NCBI GenBank assembly: GCA_026126245.1
Contig: JAHCJT010000008.1
Location: 1-36,825 of the forward strand
From: Alphaproteobacteria bacterium
GTDB lineage: Bacteria > Pseudomonadota > Alphaproteobacteria > Reyranellales > Reyranellaceae
Length of the DNA: 36,825 bases
Direction of reading: 5' to 3'
Made by a program: the position numbers and the translations under genes. Under the pieces are notes generated by a model. It was given only the letters and a program-made list of their open reading frames with translations, did not search any database and had not been told where the DNA came from. This document shows positions 15,899 through 24,732 of the stretch, piece after piece (position 1 is the stretch's first letter; every line of letters begins with the position of its first letter).

Positions 15899-18370
15899 TC
15901 AGCCGCGTCGCTGCGCCGCCACCGTTTCGATCTCACTGCGCATGTCCGGTCGCTCCGCCAGAAGTCGCCGGAAATCGCGGGCTCGCAGCTGCAGCAAATG
16001 ACAGACGCCGACCGCCACCACGTCGGCGTTGCGCGGCTTGTTCTCCAGCAGCGCGACTTCGCCGAAGAAGGCCCCTTCGCCCAGTTCAACGTCGCCCATC
16101 GCCAGCTTCACCCTGGCCACACCGGCGGCGATAAAATACATCGCATCGCCGCGCTCGCCGCGCGCCACGATCGTCTGGCCGGGCAGCGCCACGCGCGCCT
16201 GCAGCAGCCGGCCGACGGCGGCCACTTCACCGGCGTTGAGCCGCGCGAACAGCGGCACGCGCCCGATCATCGCCGCCAGTTTCAGGCCCAGCCGCAGCGG
16301 TGGGCGCCGGCCGGCCTCCGTCCGACGCTCGTCGAGTGCGCGCTGCAGGTCGTTGTGGACCTCCAGGCTGATCGCCGAGTTGCTGCGCTGGCGATCATAT
16401 TCCGCCGCCTCGAGCCGGATGGCGGCGCGCTGCAGGTGCTGGGTGCGGATGGTGTCGGCGTAGTCGCCATACTGCAACGACAGTGCCTTGAGCGCGCCTT
16501 CGATGCCGTCCAGCCGCTCGTCGAGCAGCGCCTTCAGCTTGCCGGCGACGACATCGCCCAGCAGCTCGGCGACCTCTACGCCGTTGAAGGTGCGCAACTC
16601 GTGCAGCACCACCCGCTCGACCAGCAGCGTCTCGAACCGGTCGGCCAGCCGGCTGGCCAGCGGCCGCTCAAAGCCGAACCGCTGGTGCAGCCACAGGGCG
16701 ACGCGGAAGCCGCGGTCGGCGACGACGTCCTGGCGTAGCGCCAGCGCATAACCCGCGACACCTTCGGTCTGGACCTGGTCGATCAGGCGGTCGGCCGCGA
16801 CCACCAGCACGGTGGCGATATGGCGCGAGATCGTCTGCTGCTCGAACTGCTCGAGATAGAGTTCGCGCTCGCGGGCACACAGCGTGCGCAGGCCATAGGC
16901 CAAACGCTTGTCGAGCGGCAGCGCGACATCGGCGTGCGGTGCCGCCATGGCGGCGCGGCCGGCTTCCAGATGCGGCAGGCGCTGCGCCAGGTCGGCGTCG
17001 GCGCCATAAACCTTGGCGACGTCGCGCACCTGCGTGGCCACCGACGCCCAGGACAGCAGCAGCACCCGGTCGCGCAGGGCCCTGTCGGTCTCGTCCAGCT
17101 CATTGAGCCGGAAGAAGCGCATCAACGGCCGCAGCGTCGGCGCGTTGACGAACAGGGTCATGAGCACGAACAGCGTTGCCAGGATGGCGACGAAATCGCG
17201 CACGTCCTGCGGCAGCCGGCTGTTGCCGTAGGCGACCAGCGCCAGCGCCACGGTGACGGCGCCTCGCAGGCCGCCCCAGACGATCATGGTCTTGTAGCGG
17301 CGGTCGACCGGCTGCACGCGGCCCAGCGCCTCCAGCGCCGGCAGCAGCCCGAACAGCACCAGCGTCCGCGCCCCGAAGGCGCCGACATAGACGGCCAGCA
17401 CCGCGCCCAGGTGCCACCAGCGACAGGCCTCAAGCACGCGCACCGCCACGATCGCCGCCAGCAGGAAGATCAGCGAACTGGCCCAGAACTCGAGCTGGTG
17501 CCAGGTGTGCAGCAGCGCCTCCCACTGGCGCGGCTGCAGGCGCGTTGGCCCCAGTGCCGCCAGGGTCAGCGCCGCCACCACCACTGCGACCACGCCCGAG
17601 ACGTGCAGGTAGTTGTCGCCCAGGATGTAGGCGACATAGGCCAACCCGACCGTGACGGACGCCATGCCGGCGGTCGAGCCGCCCAGCCGCGTAACGATCA
17701 ACAGCGCGACATGCGCCAGCACAATGCCGAGCGCGATGCCGCCCAGGAACTCACGCAGGAAATCAAGGCCCGGCGCGGCGGCATTGGGCACGACCTGCCG
17801 CACCAGCACGTCGATCAGAACGGTGAACGTGGCGATGGCGGCGGCATCGTTGAACAGCGACTCGCCCTCGGCCAGGATCGACAGCCGCTTGGGCGCGCCG
17901 ACCTCGCGCAGGATGCCGATGACGGCGGCCGGATCGGTGGTCGAGACGATCGCGCCCAGCAGCAGGCAAACATAGATGTTCACGCCGGTCGCCACATGCA
18001 CCACGCCACCGACGACGGCGATGCAGACGAATACCGCCACGATGGCCAGCAGCAGCACCGCGGCGATCTCGTCGAACAGCCGGCGAACGTCGATCGTCAG
18101 GCCGGCGGTGAACAGTAGCGGCGGCAGGAAGATGTAGAGAAACGCCTCGGGGCTGGCACCGATGGCCGCCAGGCCCTCGAAAATGTCGCCCATCAGCCCG
18201 AAGCGCCCGGTGTCGCCGGCTAGGCTGGCGCCACCGATTCCAAGCGCGATGCCGACCACCGCCAGCAGCACGGTGTGCGGCACGCGCAGGCGTTCGGCCA
18301 GTGGGAGCAGCAGGCTGACCAGGACCAGCGCCAGTGCAATGGCCAGAATCGCGACGACGATCTGTGTCAA
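15899..18370 (-). CDS. CPA1-family Na+/H+ antiporter with C-terminal cyclic-nucleotide-binding domain
   Basis: An 823-residue inner-membrane cation/proton exchanger. Residues 1 to about 410 are a CPA1 transport domain with roughly a dozen helices and the ion-site motifs TDPAAV (145-150) and EGESLFND (168-175). A long, mostly helical cytoplasmic region follows. The last 123 residues (701-823) form a cNMP-binding domain with the phosphate-binding cassette FGEVALL and PRNADV (Glu 771, Arg 780). That arrangement predicts gating by cAMP or cGMP; this is inference, since some such domains bind other ligands or none. The start is a TTG at 18370 with a weak purine stretch before it; no better start is visible without removing the first helix. 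It lies 45 bases downstream of the kinase gene on the same strand and is probably cotranscribed with it. Confidence 0.9.
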   Translation of the reverse strand: MTQIVVAILAIALALVLVSLLLPLAERLRVPHTVLLAVVGIALGIGGASLAGDTGRFGLMGDIFEGLAAIGASPEAFLYIFLPPLLFTAGLTIDVRRLFDEIAAVLLLAIVAVFVCIAVVGGVVHVATGVNIYVCLLLGAIVSTTDPAAVIGILREVGAPKRLSILAEGESLFNDAAAIATFTVLIDVLVRQVVPNAAAPGLDFLREFLGGIALGIVLAHVALLIVTRLGGSTAGMASVTVGLAYVAYILGDNYLHVSGVVAVVVAALTLAALGPTRLQPRQWEALLHTWHQLEFWASSLIFLLAAIVAVRVLEACRWWHLGAVLAVYVGAFGARTLVLFGLLPALEALGRVQPVDRRYKTMIVWGGLRGAVTVALALVAYGNSRLPQDVRDFVAILATLFVLMTLFVNAPTLRPLMRFFRLNELDETDRALRDRVLLLSWASVATQVRDVAKVYGADADLAQRLPHLEAGRAAMAAPHADVALPLDKRLAYGLRTLCARERELYLEQFEQQTISRHIATVLVVAADRLIDQVQTEGVAGYALALRQDVVADRGFRVALWLHQRFGFERPLASRLADRFETLLVERVVLHELRTFNGVEVAELLGDVVAGKLKALLDERLDGIEGALKALSLQYGDYADTIRTQHLQRAAIRLEAAEYDRQRSNSAISLEVHNDLQRALDERRTEAGRRPPLRLGLKLAAMIGRVPLFARLNAGEVAAVGRLLQARVALPGQTIVARGERGDAMYFIAAGVARVKLAMGDVELGEGAFFGEVALLENKPRNADVVAVGVCHLLQLRARDFRRLLAERPDMRSEIETVAAQRRG

Positions 18371-18415
18371 TCCGCCCCCGTGCGTCGCCGCGCCGGCAAC
18401 GCGCGCCGGCCTGCC

Positions 18416-20701
18416 CTACTCGTCGCGACGCACCGGTGCACCGGCGCGCCAGTCGCCGGACGACATGGCGCCGTCGCGCATCACCACCACACCGTAGCCG
18501 TCAGCGACTCCGTCGACAAACGTTCCATGAAAGCGCGTGCCGTCGGGTGCCAGCAGCGTGCCCTGGCCGTGGCGCTTGCCGGCGTGGAAGCTGCCTTCGT
18601 AGCGCCAGCCAGATGTCGTGGTCTCGACTCCTGGCCCTTCCAGCACGCCGTTTTGCCAGGCGCCGGCGCGGGTTGTGGTATCGCGCCCGTCGCCGATCAC
18701 GCGTACCCCGAGGCCCTGCGGCTGGCCGCTCCTGACCTCGCCGAGGTGACGCTCCTGCGGTCCCAGGCGGAAGAGGCCGACGCCATCGGGCGAGCCGGCT
18801 TTCCACTCGCCCTCGTATCCGCGGCCATCGCCGGTGCGCAGCACGCCCAGGCCGTCCAACCGGTCGCCCTTCCAATCGCCGGCCTGGCGTTCGCCGCCGC
18901 GCAACTCGGCCACACCCAGGCCATTGCGATGGCCGTCACTCAGCTGGCCGACATAGCTGGCGCCATCGTCGAACGTCAGCCGCTCGGCTCCCGGCAGGTC
19001 CGGTTTGCCGGCTTCGGCGGCCCGGATGCGTGCCGCGCCAGCCCGTTCCAGCGCCCGCTCCTGCGCCTGCGCTGCCTGCGCCGCCACCGCTCGCGCCTGC
19101 TCGGCGGCCTGACGCGTGGCGTCGAGAAGCTTGTCGCGCGCCGCCTTGACCGCCGCCGGTACCGGCGCCGGCGTCGAGGTGGCCACGGTGGGTGCGCCCG
19201 CCTCGCCCTTGCGCAACAGGTCATCGATGGTCGCGACCTTGCCTTCGGGCGGCTCGCCACCGCCCGGCGGCTGGATCGGCACCGGCTCGCCTTTCGGCTC
19301 GATGGTGCGCGACTCGGGTGGCGCCGGCGACCCACCGGCCGGCGTGGGCGCTGCAGGCGTAGGGGCTGCCGACGTGGGTGCTGCTGACGTGGGCGCTGCT
19401 GCCTTGGGCGCTGCTGCCTTGGGCGCGGCAGACGTAGAGGATGGCACCGCGACGGACGACGGCGGCACTGGCGCGGGCGGCGGCGCCGGTGGCCGCGCGT
19501 CAACCGTTTTGGGATCGCCGCTGACTGGCGGACGCGCCTGCCACGCGTAGAGGGCTCCGGCGCCCAGCAGCAGCACCACGGCGATGCCGGCCATGGCGCG
19601 GCCCGGGCCACGTCGTCGCACCGCGGCCACGGGTCGCACGCGGTCGCTGGCATCGACGCCTGCCAGGCGTCGCACCGCCTCGCCGGCCGGCAACGCGTCG
19701 TCGACCGCCCGAAGATCCGGAGCGCGGCTGGAGGGCGTCACCCGGGTCAGCGGCGCCTGCATCACCCGGGTCCGCGCCGCCGCCGGGATCGCCTCCGCCA
19801 GGCCGTCGGCCGACGCCGCGGCGGGCGGCGCCGTGCCCATGGTCTGGCGCCAGGCGGCGATGGTCTGCGGCCGCTCCTCGGGATGCACGGCCAGCCCCCG
19901 ATCGATGGCGCCGAGGAAGGCCTCGCTGTAGCCGGCAATCTCCACCTCGGCCAACCGGCGGCAGGGATCCTTGCGCACCCGCGCCGGCGCCTCGGGCGGC
20001 GCCTCGCCGGTGACGGCGTGGAACGCCACCGCCGCCAGCGCGTAGATGTCGGTCCACGGCCCCTGCTCGGCGTCGGCCTGGTATTGCTCCAGCGGCGCAT
20101 AGCGCGGCGTGACGATGCTGGTCAGGGTGACGTCGCCGCGCCGCAACGCCTGTCGGGCGGCGCCGAAATCGACCAGCACCGGCGTGCCGTCCTCGCGCAC
20201 GATGATGTTGGACGGCTTGATGTCACGGTGCAGAAAGCCGGCGGCATGGACCTGCGCCAGCCCGTCCATCAGACCCTCGAGCAGTGCCCGTACCCGGGCC
20301 GGCGGCAGACGCCCGGGACCGGCCAGCAGGTCGGCCAGCGAGCGACCTTGCTCGTACTCCATCACGATGTAGGCGGTACCGTTGGCCTCGAAGAAACGCA
20401 GCACCGGCACGATGTTGGCGTGGCGGAAGCGCGCCAGGGTGCGCGCCTCGTCGAGGAAGCGGTCGAGGCCCCAGCGATAGTCGTCCGCCAAGCGCCGGGT
20501 GCGCGGCATTACCGTGGCGCCGGCGGCACGCACGGCGAACTGGGCCGGCAGGTATTCCTTGATCGCCACCTGCTTGCGCAGCGTGGTGTCGTCGGCAAGG
20601 TAGGTGATGCCGAAGCCGCCATGCCCCAGCACGCGCACGATGCGGTATTCGTGCAGCGCGTGGCGTGGAGGCAGGGCGATGGGATAGTCGGTGCCGGGCA
20701 T
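18416..20701 (-). CDS. membrane serine/threonine protein kinase with C-terminal MORN repeats
   Basis: A 761-residue Hanks-type kinase. In order: the kinase domain at about 19-290, with glycine loop GHGGFG (26-31), Lys 48 in VAIK, catalytic HRD with Asp 160 followed by IKPSN, DFG at 178-180 and APLE at 202-205, all expected of an active kinase; one membrane helix at about 371-388; a Pro/Ala-rich linker with six 5-residue repeats (426-455); an Ala-rich helical, possibly coiled-coil stretch (about 515-565); and seven MORN repeats plus part of an eighth (583-757), the best being YEGEWKAGSPDGVGLF and YEGSFHAGKRHGQGTL. With one helix the MORN tail should be periplasmic. I use the ATG at 20701, where kinase similarity begins; the frame runs on to 21748 only as a shadow of the LtrA gene. 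No strong ribosome site is visible. Targets are unknown. Confidence 0.9.
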   Translation of the reverse strand: MPGTDYPIALPPRHALHEYRIVRVLGHGGFGITYLADDTTLRKQVAIKEYLPAQFAVRAAGATVMPRTRRLADDYRWGLDRFLDEARTLARFRHANIVPVLRFFEANGTAYIVMEYEQGRSLADLLAGPGRLPPARVRALLEGLMDGLAQVHAAGFLHRDIKPSNIIVREDGTPVLVDFGAARQALRRGDVTLTSIVTPRYAPLEQYQADAEQGPWTDIYALAAVAFHAVTGEAPPEAPARVRKDPCRRLAEVEIAGYSEAFLGAIDRGLAVHPEERPQTIAAWRQTMGTAPPAAASADGLAEAIPAAARTRVMQAPLTRVTPSSRAPDLRAVDDALPAGEAVRRLAGVDASDRVRPVAAVRRRGPGRAMAGIAVVLLLGAGALYAWQARPPVSGDPKTVDARPPAPPPAPVPPSSVAVPSSTSAAPKAAAPKAAAPTSAAPTSAAPTPAAPTPAGGSPAPPESRTIEPKGEPVPIQPPGGGEPPEGKVATIDDLLRKGEAGAPTVATSTPAPVPAAVKAARDKLLDATRQAAEQARAVAAQAAQAQERALERAGAARIRAAEAGKPDLPGAERLTFDDGASYVGQLSDGHRNGLGVAELRGGERQAGDWKGDRLDGLGVLRTGDGRGYEGEWKAGSPDGVGLFRLGPQERHLGEVRSGQPQGLGVRVIGDGRDTTTRAGAWQNGVLEGPGVETTTSGWRYEGSFHAGKRHGQGTLLAPDGTRFHGTFVDGVADGYGVVVMRDGAMSSGDWRAGAPVRRDE
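19337..19426 (-). repeat. 15-bp tandem repeats (six units) in the kinase linker
   Basis: Six 15-bp units encode APKAA twice, APTSA twice and APTPA twice (residues 426-455). Units occur as near-identical neighbouring pairs, which points to recent slippage-type duplication within the periplasmic linker. Confidence 0.75.
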
Positions 20702-20815
20702 TGCAAGAGCGACCGGTCGAACGCGGCGCGCGTCCCCAGACAGCCCAGTTTGACCAAGAGAATCGGGCGGGAAAAGGGCGCCGCCCGGCGTACCATTGCC
20801 GCGGAGACCCGATGA

Positions 20816-22009
20816 ATGCCCGCCAGCGAGACGTCCCGGAACCTGCTGCGCCAGCGCACGCCACATGCGCATGGCAAGGTGACCTTCATCGAGCTGTTTT
20901 TCGACCTGGTGTTCGTCTTCGCCGTCACCCAGCTGTCGCATTCCTTTCTTGAGCATCTGAGCGTCGCCGGCGCGCTGCTGACGACCCTGCTGCTGATGGC
21001 CGTGTGGTGGGTGTGGATCTACACCTCGTGGGTCACCAACTGGCTCGATCCCGAGACATGGCCGGTCCGTCTGCTGCTGCTGGTCCTGATGCTGGCCGGG
21101 CTGGTACTGTCGACCTCGCTGCCCAAGGCCTTCGAGTCGCTCGGCCTCGCCTTCGCCGGCGCCTATGCCTTCATGCAGGTCGGGCGCACCGCCTTCACGT
21201 TGTGGGCGGTCGGCACCGGGAATCCCGGCCTGGTGCGCAATTTCCAGCGCATCCTGGCATGGCTGACGCTGTCGGCCGTGTTCTGGATCGCCGGCGGCAT
21301 CGCCGAAGGTCCGGTGCGGCTCGCGCTCTGGGTCGTCGCGCTGGCCATCGAGTATCTCGCGCCGTCGGTTGGTTTCTGGGTGCCCGGCATCGGCCGGTCG
21401 CTGACCCGCGACTGGAACGTCGAAGGCGGCCACATGGCCGAACGTTGCGGGCTGTTCATCATCATCGCGCTGGGCGAGTCGATCCTGGTGACCGGCGCCA
21501 CCTTCGAGAAGCTGCCATGGACCTTCGCCGTCGTGGCGGCCTTCGCGGTATCGTTTGTCGGCAGCGTCGCCATGTGGTGGATCTATTTCGACACCGGGCA
21601 TGAGCGCGGCAGCCACCACATCTCGACGTCCGACGATCCCGGACGCCTGGCGCGCATCGCCTATACCTATATGCACCTGCCGATCGTCGCCGGCATCATT
21701 GTCGCGGCGGTCGCCGACGAGCTGGTGCTGGCCGACCCGGCCGGCCACGCCGAAGCGCCGGCGATCGCCGTCATTCTCGGTGGCCCGGCGCTCTATCTGC
21801 TGGGCAACACACTGTTCAAATGCGTCATCGCCGGCCGCCTACCGCTGTCGCACCTGATCGGACTGGCGCTGCTGGCGGCGCTGCTGCCGCTGGCCTGGTC
21901 GCTGTCGCTGCTGGCGCTGGCCAGTGCCACCACCGCTGTCCTGATCGTGGTGGCGGTGTGGGAAATGGTGTCGCTGCGCGCCGGCCGGACGGCAGCCACG
22001 CGCCCCTGA
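20816..22009 (+). CDS. low temperature requirement protein A (LtrA) family membrane protein
   Basis: A 397-residue integral membrane protein of the LtrA family, with about ten to eleven predicted helices. Diagnostic stretches are VTFIELFFDLVFVFAVTQLS near the N terminus, the central VEGGHMAERCGLFIIIALGESI, and WWIYFDTGHERG with its following YTYMHLPIV. LtrA was named from a Listeria mutant that grew poorly at low temperature; its molecular activity is not established. The start is the ATG at 20816; an overlapping ATG at 20812 is in another frame. The gene is divergent from the kinase across 114 bases and converges on the LytTR gene. Confidence 0.88.
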   Translation: MPASETSRNLLRQRTPHAHGKVTFIELFFDLVFVFAVTQLSHSFLEHLSVAGALLTTLLLMAVWWVWIYTSWVTNWLDPETWPVRLLLLVLMLAGLVLSTSLPKAFESLGLAFAGAYAFMQVGRTAFTLWAVGTGNPGLVRNFQRILAWLTLSAVFWIAGGIAEGPVRLALWVVALAIEYLAPSVGFWVPGIGRSLTRDWNVEGGHMAERCGLFIIIALGESILVTGATFEKLPWTFAVVAAFAVSFVGSVAMWWIYFDTGHERGSHHISTSDDPGRLARIAYTYMHLPIVAGIIVAAVADELVLADPAGHAEAPAIAVILGGPALYLLGNTLFKCVIAGRLPLSHLIGLALLAALLPLAWSLSLLALASATTAVLIVVAVWEMVSLRAGRTAATRP

Positions 22010-22042
22010 CCACCGGGCCGCGCGGCCGCCACGGCACGGTGC

Positions 22043-22942
22043 TCAGGTCTCACCCCAGCGCGCGGCCTTGACCGCGTCGCGATAAGTCTTGCTGACCGGC
22101 ACGCGCAGCCCGTTGCGCAGCACCAGCACCAGCTTGCCGCCGTCGCGCTCGGTATGCGCCACCGCATTGTGCGCCACCCACCACGAGCGATGGACCTGCA
22201 GACCGCTGTCGTCTCCCAGCTCGGCCACCGCGTCGCGCAGGCGCAGCAGGATCAGCGTACTGCCCAACGCCGTGTGCACGCGCGCGTAGTGGTCCTCCAT
22301 TTCCAGGGCCAGCAGGTCGCGTCCCAGCGGCGCGGGCAGCCGGCGCAGGAAGGCGTCCGACTGGGTCGACGCCGGTGTCGGCGCCGCGGCAGGAATTGCG
22401 GCTGCGGACGGCACCGCGGCGGGGTCCGACGTGACGGCCGCCGGCACGGCGGCAGATGACGCCTGGTCGCTGACTGTTGCCGGCGCGTCGGGCTGCGCCC
22501 GCTCCGCCATCAGCTCGGCTGCGCCGGCCCGCGCCCGCAGGCGCATCTCGACGACCTGGCCAATGGCGACCGCCACCACGATGGCCAGCACGGTTGTGTT
22601 CATGAACAGTTCGGGCACGGCCTCCAACGGCAGTGGCCGGCGGAACAGGGCCTCCAGCAGCCAGACGATGCCGGCCATCGGCGCGGCGCCGATGAAGCCG
22701 GCCAGCGCCATGCGGCCGGCCACCGGCCAGGCCTGCAGCGGCTCGATCCGGTCAATGGCGGCAGCGACGTTCACCATCAGGATCCAGCCAGTCACCATGC
22801 TGGCCGTCCAGAATCCCAGGCGCTTGCCGAACGGCAATTCAACATACGTTCCGTAGGGGCCGATCATCGTCAGCACGCCGGCGGCGATCAGCACGCAGAC
22901 GAGCTGGAATGGCAGCGCCTTGAAGAACGACGATTCACGCAT
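22043..22942 (-). CDS. membrane-anchored LytTR-type transcriptional regulator
   Basis: A 299-residue regulator. Four hydrophobic segments occupy roughly residues 10-30, 42-62, 77-97 and 113-132. An Ala/Pro-rich, low-complexity linker follows (about 150-200), and a LytTR DNA-binding domain occupies about 205-295, with LLALEMEDHYARVHT, LRLRDAVAEL, HRSWWVAHNAV and the terminal RNGLRVPVSKTYRD block. LytTR domains bind direct-repeat DNA sites; here the domain has no receiver, so sensing is presumably done by the membrane part. The gene is divergent, across 142 bases, from a row of three small membrane-protein genes, which are its most likely targets and possible signalling partners (inference). 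Confidence 0.88.
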   Translation of the reverse strand: MRESSFFKALPFQLVCVLIAAGVLTMIGPYGTYVELPFGKRLGFWTASMVTGWILMVNVAAAIDRIEPLQAWPVAGRMALAGFIGAAPMAGIVWLLEALFRRPLPLEAVPELFMNTTVLAIVVAVAIGQVVEMRLRARAGAAELMAERAQPDAPATVSDQASSAAVPAAVTSDPAAVPSAAAIPAAAPTPASTQSDAFLRRLPAPLGRDLLALEMEDHYARVHTALGSTLILLRLRDAVAELGDDSGLQVHRSWWVAHNAVAHTERDGGKLVLVLRNGLRVPVSKTYRDAVKAARWGET

Positions 22943-23084
22943 CGCGAACCGATGAATGCCGGCGTTTGGCGCAAAATGCCAGCCATTCCACGAACATGGC
23001 GTAGCCGGCCGGCGACTCGCGGCGCCATATCGCGAGGCGCCGCCGCCCCTGGGGGCAGCGCGCTACTCGCAAGGTAACGGTTCC

Positions 23085-23624
23085 ATGACGATGCTGTGGC
23101 AGATTGTTATTCATACGCCGGTCTGGGTCTGGGGCCTGCTGCTGCTGGTGTTGTGGCTCGGTTGGCGCGACCTGCAGGACCGCGCGATCGCACCGGCCCG
23201 GCTGGCCATCCTGCCGGCCGTGGCCACCTGCGTTTCCCTGGTCAACATCCTGACCTCCGCCACGCCGGCGCTCGCCCTGCCGGCCTGGCTCGTGGCCGTG
23301 GCGCTGGCGATGCCCTTGGGCGCCGTGATCGGCGCGCACCGCCGGCTTGATGCTCAGGCCCAGCCGCGGCGGCTGGTGCTGGCCGGCAGCTGGTTCTCGA
23401 TGGCCCTGGGTCTGACAATCTTCTGCGTGCGCTACGCCATGGGTGTTGCCGTCGCCCGCCAGCCCGCGCTGGCCGCCGACACGCTGTGGATCATCGCCGC
23501 CAATGCCGTCGGCGGCGCGATGACCGGCATCGGCGCCGGCTGGCTGGCCTGCCTGGTGGTGCGTTACCGGCGCGCCCTGCGGGCCGGCGCGGCATCGCCG
23601 GTTGCCGCGACCAGCGCGGCTTGA
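23085..23624 (+). CDS. small integral membrane protein, uncharacterised (possibly DUF6622-like)
   Basis: A 179-residue protein with about five hydrophobic segments and no soluble domain. It opens MTMLWQIVIHTPVWVWGLL. The short HTP-x-W motif followed by a helix and GWRDLQDR resembles small membrane proteins annotated as DUF6622, but I recognise this only loosely. I use the ATG at 23085; the frame is open to 22956 but that part looks non-coding. AAGG sits about 10 bases upstream. It is the first of three same-strand membrane-protein genes divergent from the LytTR regulator, with the next gene only 14 bases downstream. Confidence 0.75.
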   Translation: MTMLWQIVIHTPVWVWGLLLLVLWLGWRDLQDRAIAPARLAILPAVATCVSLVNILTSATPALALPAWLVAVALAMPLGAVIGAHRRLDAQAQPRRLVLAGSWFSMALGLTIFCVRYAMGVAVARQPALAADTLWIIAANAVGGAMTGIGAGWLACLVVRYRRALRAGAASPVAATSAA

Positions 23625-23638
23625 CGCAGGAGGCGCAC

Positions 23639-23989
23639 ATGTCCGACCGTTTCGATGCCGCCATCCCGGTTTCCGACGACGAGATCGCCCGCCGCGCCCG
23701 TCGCCGGCTGGTGCGGCTGAAGGCCTTCTACGGCCACCTGGCGGTCTATGTGGCCGTCAACGTCCTGCTGCATGCCATCAACCTGATGACGGCGCACCGC
23801 TACTGGGCGATCTGGCCGCTGCTGGGCTGGGGCCTCGCCATCGCACTGCAGGCGTCGGCGACGTTCGACTGGCCGGCGCGCCTGCTGGCGCCGGACTGGG
23901 AGGACCGCAAGCTGCGCGACTTCGTCGACGACGAACGCCGCAAGGCCGGCATGGCGGCGGCACGACCGCCGGCGCCGGCCCGCGACTGA
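23639..23989 (+). CDS. 2TM domain-containing protein
   Basis: A 116-residue membrane protein with the 2TM domain pattern: a basic amphipathic start (RRARRRLVRLKAFYGHLAVY), a first helix ending in NVLLHAINL, a short loop with YWAIWPLLGWG, and a second helix. A charged C-terminal tail follows. The domain is often found fused to LytTR regulators or histidine kinases, where it may transmit or anchor signals; here it stands alone beside a LytTR gene. AGGAGG (23628-23633) lies 5 bases before the ATG at 23639, which fixes the start. The gene begins 14 bases after the preceding stop. Confidence 0.82.
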   Translation: MSDRFDAAIPVSDDEIARRARRRLVRLKAFYGHLAVYVAVNVLLHAINLMTAHRYWAIWPLLGWGLAIALQASATFDWPARLLAPDWEDRKLRDFVDDERRKAGMAAARPPAPARD

Positions 23990-24028
23990 TCGCCATCGCG
24001 TCGCGTCGTCACGAACCCGGAGCCCGCC

Positions 24029-24673
24029 ATGACGCTGTCCCTGCCCTTCCTGGTGCTGCACATCGCCGCCGGCTTCGCGGCGCTGCTCGCCGGCCTCGTG
24101 GCGATGCTGAGCCGCAAGGGCGGCGTCACCCACATCCGCGCCGGCATCGTCTTCTATTGGAGCATGGTCACGGCCGGTGCCACGGCCTGCGTGCTGGCGT
24201 CGCTGCGGCCCAACGTGTTCCTGTTCCTGATCGGCGTCATGACGCTTTACCTCGTGCATGCCGGCCGCCGCGCCGTGGCACCCGGTGAGCCGGACTGGCG
24301 CGACCACGGCGCCGCCGTTGCGATGCTGGTGGCCGGCACAGCCATGGTCGGGCTGGGCGCCCTGGGCAGCGCGGGTCTCGATCTGCTGCCCCTGCCCGCC
24401 GGACTAGCGATTGTGCTGGTGGTGTTCGGCGGCATCAGCATGGCGCTCGCGGCCGCCGATCTGCGCGACTTCCGCCGCGATCTGCAGTGGCCCGACAAGG
24501 TGGCGCGCCACCTGCAGCGCATGACCGGCGCCTACATCGCGACGTCGACGGCCTTCGTCGTGGTCAACGCCACGTTCCTGCCGCCGCTGGTCCGCTGGCT
24601 GGGACCGACGGCCCTGCTGGTGCCGGTCATCTTCTGGTTCACCGCCCGGCTGCGCCGCACCGGCACGGCGTGA
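24029..24673 (+). CDS. DUF2306-like multi-pass membrane protein
   Basis: A 214-residue protein with about six to seven hydrophobic helices. The opening LVLHIAAGFAALLAGLVAM, followed by KGGVTHIRAGIVFYWSM, has the His-rich helix pattern of DUF2306-type membrane proteins (one His in the first helix, another after the KGG turn). A later MTGAYIATSTAFVVVN helix completes the set. Function is unknown; the histidines hint at metal or haem contact, but that is speculation. It starts 39 bases after the 2TM gene with GGAG upstream, so it belongs to the same run of genes. Confidence 0.7.
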   Translation: MTLSLPFLVLHIAAGFAALLAGLVAMLSRKGGVTHIRAGIVFYWSMVTAGATACVLASLRPNVFLFLIGVMTLYLVHAGRRAVAPGEPDWRDHGAAVAMLVAGTAMVGLGALGSAGLDLLPLPAGLAIVLVVFGGISMALAAADLRDFRRDLQWPDKVARHLQRMTGAYIATSTAFVVVNATFLPPLVRWLGPTALLVPVIFWFTARLRRTGTA

Positions 24674-24732
24674 GGCCCGCGCCGGCGCACCGCCCGATGG
24701 ACGCCGCCGGCCGGACCGGCTAACACCGGCGC

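Noticed and set aside
16820-18118. A 432-codon open frame on the plus strand
   Set aside because: Antisense to the antiporter transport domain; Gln/His/Arg-rich, no family resemblance.
20702-21748. N-terminal extension of the kinase by 349 residues
   Set aside because: This part is opposite the LtrA gene and has shadow composition; kinase similarity starts just after the ATG at 20701.
22016-22027. Perfect 12-base palindrome GGCCGCGCGGCC between LtrA and LytTR genes
   Set aside because: It consists only of G and C in a very GC-rich genome and has no loop or T-run, so it cannot be distinguished from background.
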